DNA of 64,000 nucleotides from Acanthopleura granulata. Taxonomy: Eukaryota > Mollusca > Polyplacophora > Chitonida > Chitonidae. The stretch is from the NCBI GenBank assembly GCA_016165875.1, contig JABBOT010000082.1, positions 5,073,168-5,137,167 of the forward strand, in the 5' to 3' direction. A program made the translations under genes and the position numbers. The stretch's first letter is position 1. Each line of letters opens with the position of its first letter. Below the pieces are notes generated by a model. It did not search any database, was not told where the DNA came from, and saw only the letters and a program-made list of their open reading frames with translations. This document shows, piece after piece, positions 27,108 to 38,723 of the stretch.

Positions 27108-27155
27108 ATGTCAGGTTCAGGGCAGTGATGATAATTGGGCCACTGAACCTGACAT
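27108..27155. other. Stem-loop with a perfect 13-bp stem
   Basis: ATGTCAGGTTCAG (27108-27120) and its exact inverse CTGAACCTGACAT (27143-27155) enclose a 22-nt loop. It may be a relic of a foldback element or a regulatory hairpin. Too short for a typical pre-miRNA. Confidence 0.6.
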
Positions 27156-27904
27156 CTACATATCAATAATCAACTCCTAAATGACGTTTTGTGTCAGCAA
27201 AGCAAATAAATGTGGAGTGTGTTTTGATACTACGGCTGTGTTTATCTTCAAATCAGCTGGACCATGACTGAGGTACCAAAATGTAATATTCACTAGCTTT
27301 GTAGCAGATATTACTGAAATAGAAAAATGAAGGTTGCTAATTAGAGTAAACGTAGTGTGGTACGATTTAACATTCCAAGGGTTTTAAGGGGTAAATGTGC
27401 TCGCGAATCGTCGACAACTGTGGATTTTTCTGCAGGGTTTTTATCAAAATATATTTATACTTCAAGACACCTTGATGATAGTTCAGCCACCTAATCAGTT
27501 TCTCCAGAATTTGACTTTAGAAAACAGCGTTTTTCGGGGGAGAGTGTGCATGGATTGTGTCGTTTGACTCTTTCCCTGGTCAAGTTGTAAAAACTGCAGT
27601 TGAGATACATATATGTATACCCCATATTAAAAATTAGATTATAATATTTCATGGAAACAACAGTGTTATAGGAGGAGTGTATCATAGTGTTTATGACTTC
27701 GGGTTGACATGAGACCTTGTCACAGGTTTCCAGAGCCAACGGTTTTTCATGAGAGCCAAAAGAGCTATGAAAATCCAGAGTCATGCTGCATGTGCAGACC
27801 GCTGTTTATTCTAAAAGTGTTGGTTGTTTCCCTATCTAATTAAAGCGTCAGGCCCTTGACCAATGAGGTCAACGCTTGCCTTTTCGTGGCTTACTTTAAC
27901 TCAG

Positions 27905-28015
27905 GCACCTTCCCATGGTCGGTGATTTCCTTTGGCGACTGCGGTTTCCTCTTACCCTAATTCAGCCTGTCGTCACATAAGTGAAGCGCGGCGTTTAACG
28001 CCAGTCTGTCAATCA
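27905..28015 (+). repeat. SINE-related fragment
   Basis: CCCATGGTCGGTGATTTCCT, GCGGTTTCCTCTTACCCTAA and CACATAAGTGAAGCGCGGCG TTTAACGCCAG resemble the 3' half of the SINE families seen elsewhere in the window. Degraded. Confidence 0.45.
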
Positions 28016-31000
28016 AAACAATCGTTTCTTGAACCCTTTCAATGGTCTATCTGGTCCTAACTACAAAAGTGTTTTGTTTCCCTACGTCTGTAGATATAGC
28101 CTGAGGGTAAAATACACTCGATCTCGCATCTCAGCAATCACCAGACAAAGACTCGGATGCACATTCGCAATTTTATCAACCGGAAGTAGAGAGCTGAAGC
28201 GGTTGCTGAGATGTCTCACGAGGCAGCTAGTACCAGTAACGAATCCATAAACTAGCGTCCTATGTTTCTCAAATATATATTTCCTCACTCATTCAAAAGG
28301 ACAGCGTATTTGCATGAATGGCATCTACAGGGTAAACGAACCCGGCGCATTTACAGTTGGCCTTCAGTTTTTGGGAAGGTCTGTTTAACCGCTCTCGGGC
28401 CAATGGTGTAGTTATTACCGGCATCCCGGGGCTGCTTTATCTCATCAAGTATTTATCAGAAAGGCGGCCACCTGTGAAGTCCCGGACTCCTTTCGCCACA
28501 GGCCGGTTTTATTGATTCCCGTTGTAGTTGCGGGCTGACATCAGACCATATCCCTTAGCTGATTGTCTCTTTGCAGACATGTAGCTGCTTTATAAACACT
28601 TTGGGTGATAAAGGAGAGCTCTAGAACTGTTCTTATGACTTGCTGAAAGCTTCTGCAAAAAAGATTCCTTTGAGGACATAACTTTATGCGCAAAGTCCGT
28701 GTCTACCAGATGATAAAAACCCTACTGAAATCCATCCAAGGAGTCTGTTCACTCAAGCCTGTGGGCAGTCAATATAGTCTAAATGATGGCGTAATGTAGT
28801 AGCTACATGAATCTTCCGGAATATCCAAAAGTTCTGTGCATGTAGTTACTGTTTATAAAGAATTGGGGCATTTTTTCGAGTCCAGGATACTTAAAATATC
28901 TTTTCATCGATCGATTGAACTTATCGGTATATTTATCACTTAGGCATTTTCTCAAGCACTCATCGCTTTTATTATGGTGTCATAATATGAATTTTATAAT
29001 TCGGCCAGCAAGCACAACTTCTCCAGCGAAATATTCCAATCCTGGTAGGTCTTGGCCTTTATGTATAACACAAGGAGCCGCTTATACACATCACCTTACA
29101 TTCATGGACTGAACTTTATATGGAATGAAGGATATTCAATTGGCCATCCTTTTAAAAAGTAAAAATGCAGAGTCTCCCCTTAAAGGCCAAAATAAAGGAG
29201 TTACAGGTATTGTCACATTAAAGGCCATCGAACTCTGTCCCAAAAAATTGCATTGGATTCCACGACGGACTTTGATGACCATACAGCGACAAAAACATCA
29301 CGGTTTTGCCACTTAAACTTCCGGGTTGAAAATGCATGTTCATAGAGAACTAAGAGTGCATTCTCCGATTGGATGCCCGAAAAAAACTATTTCAAGTAAA
29401 AAAAAAACATAGGTGATATCATTCAATTTGACATCCATTGGGTGTCAACTCACAAACGTAGAATCAGAGGCCTTAAGGCATTTTACCCGTCGTTGCGTGA
29501 TATCAAGTGCACAGGAACCAGATTTATATCAGCCTTCATGACAAGATAAGAACACGTCTATCAGGACTACAATGACTCTGATCTTTACCTCGACTACCCG
29601 ACGATGAACTTGACAGATTTCGTCCGTTTGGACCGGCACCAGAGTTATGTCAAGTGGCTTTTCACAATAATGAGACCCACGTCAATAAAGTCAGGTAGAT
29701 TCATTTGAAAGTGCTGATTGGTCGAAGTACGGTTCTTCTAACTGGCTTCTTTGTGATAACCTAAGCTAAAGTTAAAAGCGGATGCTGGATGGCTGGCTGT
29801 TGGAATTTAAGGCAGTACCGACTTTAAACCAGCCCTGTGTAAAAGCAATCTATCTGTTTAACACTAGGAAAGCATGTAGAGTGGGTAACCGCTGAGTGGT
29901 TAACACGATATCCTATCAATCTCTACGACGCAAGAGTTCCGAATTCATTTTCAGACTTGGAAAGGCAGTTAGTGGATTTCCCGACACTCAGTGTTCGTCG
30001 GGCCTTGTAGTGACAAGTGTGATGAATTGAGCAGTCCAAGGTTTGTTAAAGGAGAAGAAATTTGGGGCCACCTCTTGGTATATATTGTCTTTGCGTAATA
30101 ATATTATAATTGACGACGTTACACACGTTTAATAAGTATATTTGCACTTGAATTTGATCTTTAGTAAGGGCCTCAAGTAACAAATGTGTTCAACCTGGAT
30201 TTTGGTCATATTTATTTTTTTTAATATTTTCAGAAATATCATCATAATTTAGATTAAATGCATATGTTTGAATATAAACAACTAATTTACATTGCAATAC
30301 ATTCATTTGACATGCACCACATCCTTAGAATATTATTATGCAGAGATTATAAATGCCAAGAGGTGGTCCCAAATACACACAAAAATATATTCAAATGCTC
30401 TTTTCTCCTGAAAGAGAAAATAAAAATAAATATTAAAGACCAAATAAATTTTCGCGCTCATTCATAAAGACAAGTTTCTTCCAGCAATAACGGTGAGAAT
30501 ATCTGCAGGCCATTTCTTGGGAAGGCATTCCGAAGTGAACCTTCCTCAAAATTCATCGTTCATCATAAAAGTCCAAAAAAACATCTTGACTATGCCGTTG
30601 AACCAAAACCAAATATACATTTCTGACCTTTGGTTGGATATCGCATGGTGCATTTTAACTCGTTTCTGACCTTTGTCTGGATATCCTACAGTAACTTTAA
30701 ACTAGTTTTAAAAATTATTCGTCTGTTTTGTTTGTTTTTTAGTGTTTTCGTCTCGTCGAAAAACAGCTTCCTGGTCAGGACATAATCTCGCCTCGATATG
30801 GCTGATATAGTGTCCCGTTGGGGGCGTTAAATCCATAACCCATTTCATTCATTTCTCCGCACATTAAAAATAAACTACACTCCATGAGCACGTTGGCATC
30901 TTATCTTTTAAACTCTCTTAATTAGGAGCCAGAGTACATTTTTTATCTCTGTGTATTAGCCAGTTGTCCGTCGTTGATTGTATGCCCGGGATCTGTAATC

Positions 31001-31984
31001 TTTTGTTTCAAACGCAACTCCCCCAACAGTTTTTGTACGATTTGAACGAAACTTGGGTCAACTATAGTTAACTATACGAAAAGAAAATCGTTTTCATATC
31101 TTGAAAACTGTGGAAATGCACTCATTACCGATATTGTCACGTGACCAAAAGTATTTGAATTTAAATATTTTAACTAGGCTACCTGATGTTGTTTGATGTC
31201 CTGGTCATAAAATTGATCTTATTTCTCTCCTGCACTGTACACTTTTGACGCAAATTGCGATCAAAGTTCGAAAGAGTGCAGTTTTTCCCTTATTTGCATT
31301 TGATATGATGGAAAACCGTTACAGCTGTTATGCTAAAAATTGTTGAGTGCGAGGGAACAAAAATTCCCCAATATTTTGAAGTCACGCGACAGGAAACCGC
31401 TATAGTTGTAAAGCTGAAAATCGTGGAGTGCAGTTTACCATGAGAATGTAAATCACCCTTTCTATACTGTGTTCTCTCTGTTGTTTGCTATGGACTGTGA
31501 GCAAAAGATCAAAGCTGCATTGCTTCCACATTGGATTTTAGTGCTAAAGCAGTGGAATATGAAACCTGGCAGTCACGGGTTCAAAACCATTTATTTTTTT
31601 TTTCAGTCTTTTCAGTATTTTCCCGTTTTTATTACCATGAAGTTATCATGAGACTAGCAGATGTTGGAAATAACTAATAGCTTGGACCCCGGTTGTTTGA
31701 TGACAGCTTTAATTTTGTAATTGACGTCCTGATAATATTGTGCCAACCAGTGCAGCTACTGTATCATGAGAGACACTGTTTGATATTGTCGCTGTCGCAC
31801 ATTAGTGCTTATTTAAATATTTTACATTCACCATGAAATTACACTGAAATATATTTTCTTGGACAAAATCCACGGTATGTGTACGCCATTTGACTGCAAA
31901 ATAGCTTTAAAGTATCCCAGTCGCTTGATCAACGGTTTAGATGTCATACGGAGTTGTTTATTGTCGGACATGTATTAGAGGTGA
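28016..31984. other. Gene-free stretch with repeat fragments
   Basis: No gene recognised. About 28380-28600 is unusually G+C rich and complex without an open frame. At 29885-29960 a tRNA-like pattern (TGAGTGGTTAACAC as A-box, AGTTCCGAATTC as B-box) suggests an old SINE head. An ATATGGCTG-family fragment sits at 30790-30856. Confidence 0.45.
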
Positions 31985-32290
31985 TGACAACACAGCATTT
32001 TGAGTAATTCTAGACCGGTGACATCTAGTGCATTGCATTACATAATAATTTTAAACATAATGCTGCTTAAACCACGGTGCTGCGGCGGCTGCGGTGGGGG
32101 AGGGGGGTTGTAAGTTGATACTTCATAAACACTTGCATGAACGGTTACAATAAAAGCCTGAGGTAAACTAACACGAGCTCGGATTTCACCGGTAACGCGT
32201 GACCATTTGGCAACTATCACACTGTCGCCGCTGCTCTGGGTTTTGGTCTCTAGGCTCCAGTTCTTTATATTATGTGTAATCATACATATT
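31985..32290 (+). repeat. Dispersed repeat, copy 1 (TTGGCAACTATCACACTGTC family)
   Basis: Starts near CAGCATTTTGAGTAATTCTA and contains TTTGGCAACTATCACACTGT CGCCGCTGCTCTGG. Related segments lie at 48650-48960 and 51455-51720, with a further partial one at 51300-51400. No coding capacity; identity unknown. Confidence 0.6.
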
Positions 32291-33154
32291 ACCGCCATGA
32301 GCCAAGTTCTGGTTATCGAGGTCACCAGGGATGTTAAAGTCTCTGCATGAGTTGACAGACCAGGGGCAGCTGAACAAGTCCCTACGCACCAGGATTCGTG
32401 TTATCGATTGACTACACGTGATCCAGATGGGTAGAAACGTCCTCGGAGTCTTCAATTCCGGCCACAGAAACCAATAAAACTAAATCTAACGACACCTTTG
32501 GAATGCTACTGACGTGAGGTGTGAGCCACATTGACACTTGGCGTGTAGCAAAACTGTCGAATAGTGCAAATGCAAGGTCATCAGTCTCGTTCGGGATTCA
32601 GAAAAAAAGGTATTCAAGGGCATTCGCGAGGACCGTGCACAATTTCACCGTACTGTAATTGTGAACCGAAGCCCTTGATGGTACACATTTCTAAAACGTA
32701 AGCGAAAGCCAGCGCCACTGTTACCATGGTTTCTGTACTTGGTCATACTATACTGTACAATACGATAGAGATATACAGAATTCGATCCGTGATTTATTCG
32801 TTGATTCATTTATCAACCAACAGTGTCTTCGCACCAAAACAGGGGTTTATAGACGAGAGCATTTAACGTTGTGATGCTTTTCTGATATGCACTGGTTCTT
32901 TCCTTTATCCACCAGAGCCAAGCTGAAGTCATTGGCAAAAGGATAATTTGGGGTCCAACGAATAAATTTGGTTTGGATGCCCATCTAGTTATGACATTCT
33001 GGTTACGTATGTCTCTGCCTTTGGTGTGCAAAGGCCTTGTAGTGGAACGATTTAATTAACTTGGTTGTTCCCAGTTTTATCAGGTTACGTAAAGGCTGAC
33101 AATTCATCCAGCACTTTGTCTGGTCTGTGAGCACTATGCTCTTGGCAAAAACCC
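32291..33154. other. Gene-free stretch
   Basis: Nothing recognised on either strand. Confidence 0.45.
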
Positions 33155-33345
33155 AACACGCTGTGAGTCCAGTTCATGCTGACTTCCTCTCCAGCCGTAA
33201 GTATGATGGTCTGCCAACAACCTGCGGATGGTCGTGAGTTTCCCCCGGGCTCTGCCCGGTTTCCACCCACCATAATCTGGCGGCCGTCGTGCAAGGGAAA
33301 CATTCTTGAGTACGGCGTAAAACACTAATTAAATATATAAATAAA
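33155..33345 (+). repeat. tRNA-derived SINE, copy 6 (5'-truncated)
   Basis: Forward copy missing most of the tRNA-like head: CACGCTGTGAGTCCAGTTCA, then GTCGTGAGTTTCCCCCGGGC, TTGAGTACGGCGTAAAACAC and an AAATATATAAATAAATGA tail. Confidence 0.85.
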
Positions 33346-34199
33346 TGAAAGACCAACAGATTATAAAATGAGCCATAATATTGCCACAAAAGAAACAACC
33401 GCAAATTCTGTTCTGAAAATATTTGCTATTAAACATTTAATTATTTTCTTAGCCTCTACTCCTCATTACAGGAAATACGAATAATTATTAATGGGTTCCA
33501 CTGCAAAGACAGTGATACACGTCCTCTTGATCTAGTCTACCAGATTTTATGACAGTCATCTAATCTGTGTGCACATGGTGATCGTGTGATCTAGTCATCT
33601 CAGGCTGACCAAGAATAGAAAGACATCGCCACTGGTTGATAGAGCCGTTGCTGAAATGTGATCGAGATAATAGATATCTTAATGTAAAATCCTTCATTCC
33701 AGGGCCCTGATAATTGTGACAGGAAGGTGGTATTTCACAATCAAACTAATACCATTTCAGCTCTATGGAAGAACAGGAAACAAAACTATTCACCAAGCTT
33801 CATTTTGAGTTCTTGCGTGATGCAGTTTCCCTTTTTCATATTCAAGACTTGACACGTGTATTGAAATGTGGCAAATACATGTACATACATGTAGTTTGGA
33901 GCGTACAAGAACACGCACGAGAGCATCATGACATGACACCATCATGACACCAAGGCCTTTCAGCTAAAGAAAACGATAAAAATGGAGTTGAACGTGTTTG
34001 GCAGACAAGCCTGTTAACCGTTCGATCAAGGTCCGCTACCCGATACAACCGTAACGACGCGAGTGATGTTCAAGCCTTAATCCTCGCCCTGAAAACTAGG
34101 GCCAGATGAACAAAGGACTGCTTTTGATTTATTTAAACCTTGATATAGAACCACGGGAGTTGCAGTCAGGAACAGTTAGAAGGTTTCTTGTTGTGATAT

Positions 34200-34500
34200 A
34201 TGAGCTTCAAAAATAAAGAGGTTACATGTGGAATGAAGCCAGATCCCGTTACGTAACTCATTTACTCTTTTCCTCAACCCTGTTGATATAACACTCCCAT
34301 TAATCGAACGCCATCAGACCGTACGAAGGAAAATGGACTGCGGGGTCTATAGCAGGTCACTTGGGACAATATCAGAAACTCACACACCAGTATTTGGAAA
34401 TGTATCTTTAAGGAAGAGTTAGCAGTACTTCAAGTCTTCTGTAGCCAGCTGTAAACAAATTCTCGGCATATAAAAGAATAAATGCCTAAGGAAGATCCCA
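34200..34500 (+). repeat. Segmental duplication, copy near gene A (pairs with 47095-47450)
   Basis: GTTACATGTGGAATGAAGCC, CCCGTTACGTAACTCA, AACACTCCCATTAATCGAAC and GCCATCAGACC recur in the same order with divergence at 47095-47450. A second pair (about 35765-35810 and 48365-48410, sharing AGCCAGCCAAACGTCTG or a close variant) keeps the order. This suggests that DNA upstream of gene A was duplicated together with the last-exon copies at 49.5 kb. Confidence 0.6.
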
Positions 34501-35299
34501 ATCGATTTACATCAAAGCACTACAATAAATCCCCGAACAGTTCAAATACATTACCTAATTCTCTACGAAAATCAAGTGCTATAAAGCTTCATTTTAAAAT
34601 GCATACTAAAGGAAGAGTGTGTACGGTGCGGGATGGAGATGGGGGGGGGGATAAACTCCATGACAAACATAACAACCAAATATCAAACAGAGAGAGAAAA
34701 AAAAACAAGAAAAGAAACATTGATGAGTGTGTCATATGAAAACTGCTGTAGAAATACGTCAATTATGATATAAAGACGAATAAAATCATAAGACATTTAT
34801 CTTCAGGAAAACAAATTAAGGACAAAATCTGGGGAAGTTTCGATTAAAGTTTATGTGTCCAGTAGTTCTACATTTGTATTAGAGTGTTATTTTAATACTT
34901 GTCTACGTAAAATACCATGAGGCACCAACTAGACTGTGTTAAACATGAAACAACTTCAAACTTATGAAAAAAAGGGAAAGAGCACCACGGTAAAAAATGG
35001 AAAAATTCCGTCCGAAAACCCCTCCGCTATGTAAGATAAAGACTGGGGATGCACAGGGGACCGATTGATTTGGGAGACCTCTTAATGAATGCATCAACAG
35101 GTCCTGTCATGTTTTTATTATATTTTATCTCTATCGTAGCGCTCACTGTTACATGTATATTATCAGCACTTGACTTGCTTAAAAGTACATGTTGCTAGTC
35201 TTATTTTGGGAGGCAGACAGAAAGAGACTGGACAGAACCATAGCAATTCACATACATCCATGTATTAATATTTAAATAATGATGTATTCGGGGGTCAAA

Positions 35300-35523
35300 T
35301 TTATTTAATTATTTGACCTGTGTTTTACGCAGCACTCAACGACATTTCACTTATACGACGATGGCCAGCAATGTGATGGGAGGAAACTCACGATCATCCG
35401 CAGGTTGCTGGCGCACATTCTCACCAACAACTGGAGTGGGAGTCTGCATGAGATGGGCTTGAACTCGCATTGATGAGACGGTCCTGGGTCACTTCTCCGC
35501 GCTAGAGCGCTGACCACCTCGCA
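35300..35523 (-). repeat. tRNA-derived SINE, copy 7 (diverged)
   Basis: Minus-strand copy: TTTATTTAATTATTTGACCT, CATTTCACTTATACGACGAT, CATCCGCAGGTTGCTGGCGC and GCTTGAACTCGCATTGATGA. Several internal deletions. Confidence 0.8.
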
Positions 35524-35906
35524 CAAAGCTCAGATATTTGTGTGGGGAATGTTCTGATATACAGATCAAGTTTATGTTATATCCGTAACACTTTGCCACC
35601 TTTGTGGACGGACGCGTCTGACAACTTAATGTGCTGATGTCAGATTACTCCCTGGTGAACAGATATATGGAGTACCGACAGTAACACACTAAGATTTCCA
35701 TAAATATGTAAGGTGATATTGAAGGTGTGCAACGTCCGAGATACGTGACCGTGAAAGATCCACTCAAGCGTAGCCATGAAAGACCAAGCCAGCCAAACGT
35801 CTGACAAAGCAAGGGAAACAAATAATTGAAAGTTTTCGCACTGAACATTTATAAGTACGTTGCACATTTGAACGTAGGTCATGTTGACCCCAGTAAACTC
35901 ACGTTT

Positions 35907-35907
<1 letters not shown>

Positions 35908-35956
<49 letters not shown>
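35908..35956. repeat. (AG)n microsatellite
   Basis: About 24 uninterrupted AG dinucleotides. Confidence 0.95.
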
Positions 35957-35958
<2 letters not shown>

Positions 35959-36689
35959 GTGCTGATACACAGTCTCAAAATCGCTATCAGTATGTTTCCG
36001 TTTGCAACCGAAGATGTTAATGACGCTTGTTTATGTTTTCCCATTTTCTGCTAACTGTTTGACATTTAGAAAATGCCACGTAAAGTAAGAATAGTCGTAA
36101 TTTGTCTGATACAGAAATACAGTGTCAATATTCTGGCCGCCTATCCTGACCCTCATTCAGTGCCCTTTTTTAACCATTCACGAACAAGAAGGCCACTGGC
36201 AAACATTCATGCTGTTATATACACATCAAGTGTTTTGTTCTTTCCCGTAAGGTGTCCTTTTGAGGGCCGGTGGTTCTCAACACGACGATTTTACTTTCAA
36301 ACATTTATGGAGTCGGACATTTTGTGAGGTGGCATTAGGTTCCCTAACAAAATGGCTTCTGACATCAAGAACGTATCACGTCAGGCGAACTTTTTTTATT
36401 ATTACCGTCTGAATTACCGTCATCAAGCGCGATAAAAATATCAGATACACGTATATCATTATTGTGTATGGTTGTAAGGATGACATAATGAGGTAAAATT
36501 ATTGAATGAAGAATACCAATAAAAGTTTTACGTCTTCCTTTTTTTGATGATGAATTGTACACACCTATTCATGTCGTTAACATTTCCTGTGTATCAGCAC
36601 CTCTCATACTGCTCACAGTGCGCATTCGGCACTATACATGCTGAGCGATCATAAGGAGTGACGCATATGCCTTATGAGCCCCTATGGTT

Positions 36690-36886
36690 GTAAGCGACGT
36701 CATTTGCCGGGTTACGCCGGATATTTAAGGAAGGTCACGAACGCGCATCGTAGCAAACGGCTATTGACATCCCGATTGTGACGTCACTTATCACGAGGGC
36801 ACACATCACAAAGTCATTTCGTCCCAAGGACTCGTCAACTAGACAGAACGTAGACAAGACATTTGTTTATTTTATCACAGTATCAG
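36690..36886 (+). promoter_or_regulatory. Gene A promoter and noncoding first exon, two CRE-type sites
   Basis: Homologous to 53525-53738 upstream of gene B. Shared in order: CGACGTCATTT (36695-36705), GTTACGCCGGATATTTAAGG with a TATA-like ATATTTAA, GTCACGAA, and a full CRE TGACGTCA (36779-36786). The distance between the two ACGTCA elements is 84 nt here and 82 nt in gene B. The block ends at a strong splice donor, CAG|GTAAGT (exon end 36886), so part of it is a 5'-UTR exon. The exact start of transcription is not visible. Confidence 0.65.
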
Positions 36887-36979
36887 GTAAGTTTGCATTC
36901 AAGTAGACACTATAAGGGTGTGAATTTTGCTCGATACTCACTCACCATATTCGGCTCACTGAACGTAAGCGTTTCTTAC

Positions 36980-37085
36980 TCTTAGCCTGCACATGGTCGT
37001 TGGTTTCCTCCCACAATAATGCCGCTGACAGCCGTAGAGTATGTGAAATATTCTTAGGTATGGAGTAAAACGCCAGTGACTAAAG
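36980..37085 (+). repeat. SINE 3' fragment, copy 8
   Basis: CATGGTCGTTGGTTTCCTCC, AGTATGTGAAATATTCTTAG and GGAGTAAAACGCCAGTGACT: the 3' part only. It lies in intron 1 of gene A. Confidence 0.7.
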
Positions 37086-37504
37086 GAACAACTATTCTTA
37101 AACCACGTATACATAACTGCTTAGGAAATGTAAATTTTGGTCGACCACATACAGGTGACAAGTTTTACGACGGATTAAACCATCGTTTCTTCTGGAAATA
37201 GAAAAGCTGTGTAACTATCCATGCTTACTGTATGAGTGTAGCAAACAAGAAATGTACTTTCTCTGAGAGGTAACCATCTTGCCTTGTTATTTGTGAAAAC
37301 ACCTAGTGAGGTAAAAGGCGTATACATTGCCCCGGTGATGTGGAGATTTTCGATTTTAAATTGTTCGGTGTTACACCGCACCAAGTTATCAACCCGGCTT
37401 TTGCAACCAAAGCGACTTATTTATATTGACCTCAAATTGCCACGACACATCACAAAATCTCCATGTCATCTTGTACATACCGCCGTTCTCATGTGCATGA
37501 TCAA

Positions 37505-37785
37505 TATTTATTTCTTTATTTGGTTGTTCTTTTACGCCGAGAATGTTTCATTTTCATTTTCATTATACTCGAGAATATTTCATTTATACGACGACGATGA
37601 GCAATATGTTCGGACGGAACCGGGCGCTCTGCCCGGGAGAAACGCACGACCATTCGCATGTCGCTGATGGACCTTTCCAAGCATGAGCTGGACTTGAAAC
37701 CAGCGCGATCGCATTGGTCAGAGGCTTTTGTGTAATTACCCTGCACTACCGTGCTAACGCCCTCGGCGGCGGAGGTCCCTAAATT
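37505..37785 (-). repeat. tRNA-derived SINE, copy 9
   Basis: Minus-strand copy in intron 1 of gene A, with a small internal duplication of CATTTTCATTT near its tail. The body (CGGGCGCTCTGCCCGGGAGA) and the head up to GGCGGCGGAGGTCCC are visible. Confidence 0.85.
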
Positions 37786-37937
37786 GCCCACATTAAAAGA
37801 CAGGATGTGAAAATGCGACAGACTGACAGGTCCATTAACAGATCTATCTACAGAGCTTCTTGTCATAACTGATTTTTATACCATTGTTCTGTTTTAACCA
37901 ATTAACCAATGTCCTTTTTCTGTTACATAGTGGCATC

Positions 37938-38015
37938 ATGATCTTTCTGACATTTGTCACAATGGCGGCCTATGCTTGGTATGGCATAAAACCTGCCAAT
38001 AATAAACCCAACGGG
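37938..38015 (+). CDS. Gene A, first coding exon (hydrophobic N-terminus)
   Basis: Encodes 26 residues starting MIFLTFVTMAAY-WYGIKPA, a short hydrophobic segment that could be a signal peptide or a membrane anchor. The acceptor is TTTTTCTGTTACATAG just before the ATG at 37938, and the donor is GGG|GTAAGA. The first 20 residues match gene B's exon at 54624 except one (A for V), with silent changes, so the protein sequence has been kept by selection at least until recently. The exon ends in phase 0, whereas the homologous last exon at 38587 needs phase 1. Gene B's donor is G|GTAAG; here the G run is two bases longer. Either gene A is frameshifted, or a cassette exon lies in the 571-nt intron. 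Family not recognised. Confidence 0.65.
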
Positions 38016-38586
38016 GTAAGAATAATTCATGCGTATGGATATACGTTTGATTTAAACCACCTTATACCCGTTTTCCGCTGCACTCATCAAACAACCGAAC
38101 TACACTGAAAATCTGATTAAATTCAACTTAAAATTTTAGCTTAGCAAAAGTTAATGTTCTTTGCTCTTATTGGCAAAGTAGTTTGAAGCGTCGTCTGTTG
38201 TGACGACTACTGCTGATGATCTGGTTTTGCTGACGCCCTATGAGTTAATTCGTACGTCATAAAGCATAGCGGATATCACGGAGAGACGTCTTGACCAGGG
38301 ATTTTTCCGGTGTATAACTTCGACAAGCATCCCTGCCATTTTCTTCAGTATTATAGCTTCAATACAATTATAACTTCAAATGCATAACTTCATTTTTTTA
38401 GTGATTTCGATAAATAGATAATTTTTTGATATTTGCCATAGTTTTCGGGGCGGGATGGAAATAAAGTCCCATATCTATTAATATTTCCGGCCGATCTATT
38501 AAAATCTAACATAGGACCATCATAGGAAAAAGTATATCTACCGTTTTTGTGAACCTAACTGACATTCGGCATTTGTCTTCACGCAG

Positions 38587-38723
38587 GCCTAGAAAATTCC
38601 ACATCCGGAAACAACAGGCCGTCCTCCTGCGGCAGGCACCAGAGTGAGGCAACCGGAGGAAGAGCCAACATGTCTAAGCCTTACACATACTGTGGCCTGA
38701 GGAACGGTTTCCTCCTCGGTTAA
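38587..38723 (+). CDS. Gene A, last coding exon (YTYCGLRNGFLLG C-terminus)
   Basis: Acceptor CATTTGTCTTCACGCAG at 38570-38586; then two bases completing a codon and 44 codons to TAA. The 44 residues align without gaps to gene B's last exon with 23 identities by eye. The best conserved parts are NSTS near the start and YTYCG-R-GFLLG at the end. The final Gly could in principle be an amidation donor, but the Lys-Arg that precedes the motif in gene B is Lys-Pro here, so peptide processing is not supported for this copy. Spliced directly to 37938-38015 it would be out of frame and meet a stop at once (see that exon). No identified function. Confidence 0.6.

Noticed and set aside
35640..36044. 134-codon minus frame with a long Ser-Leu run
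   Set aside because: The run is the (AG)n microsatellite in translation; nothing else in it resembles a protein.
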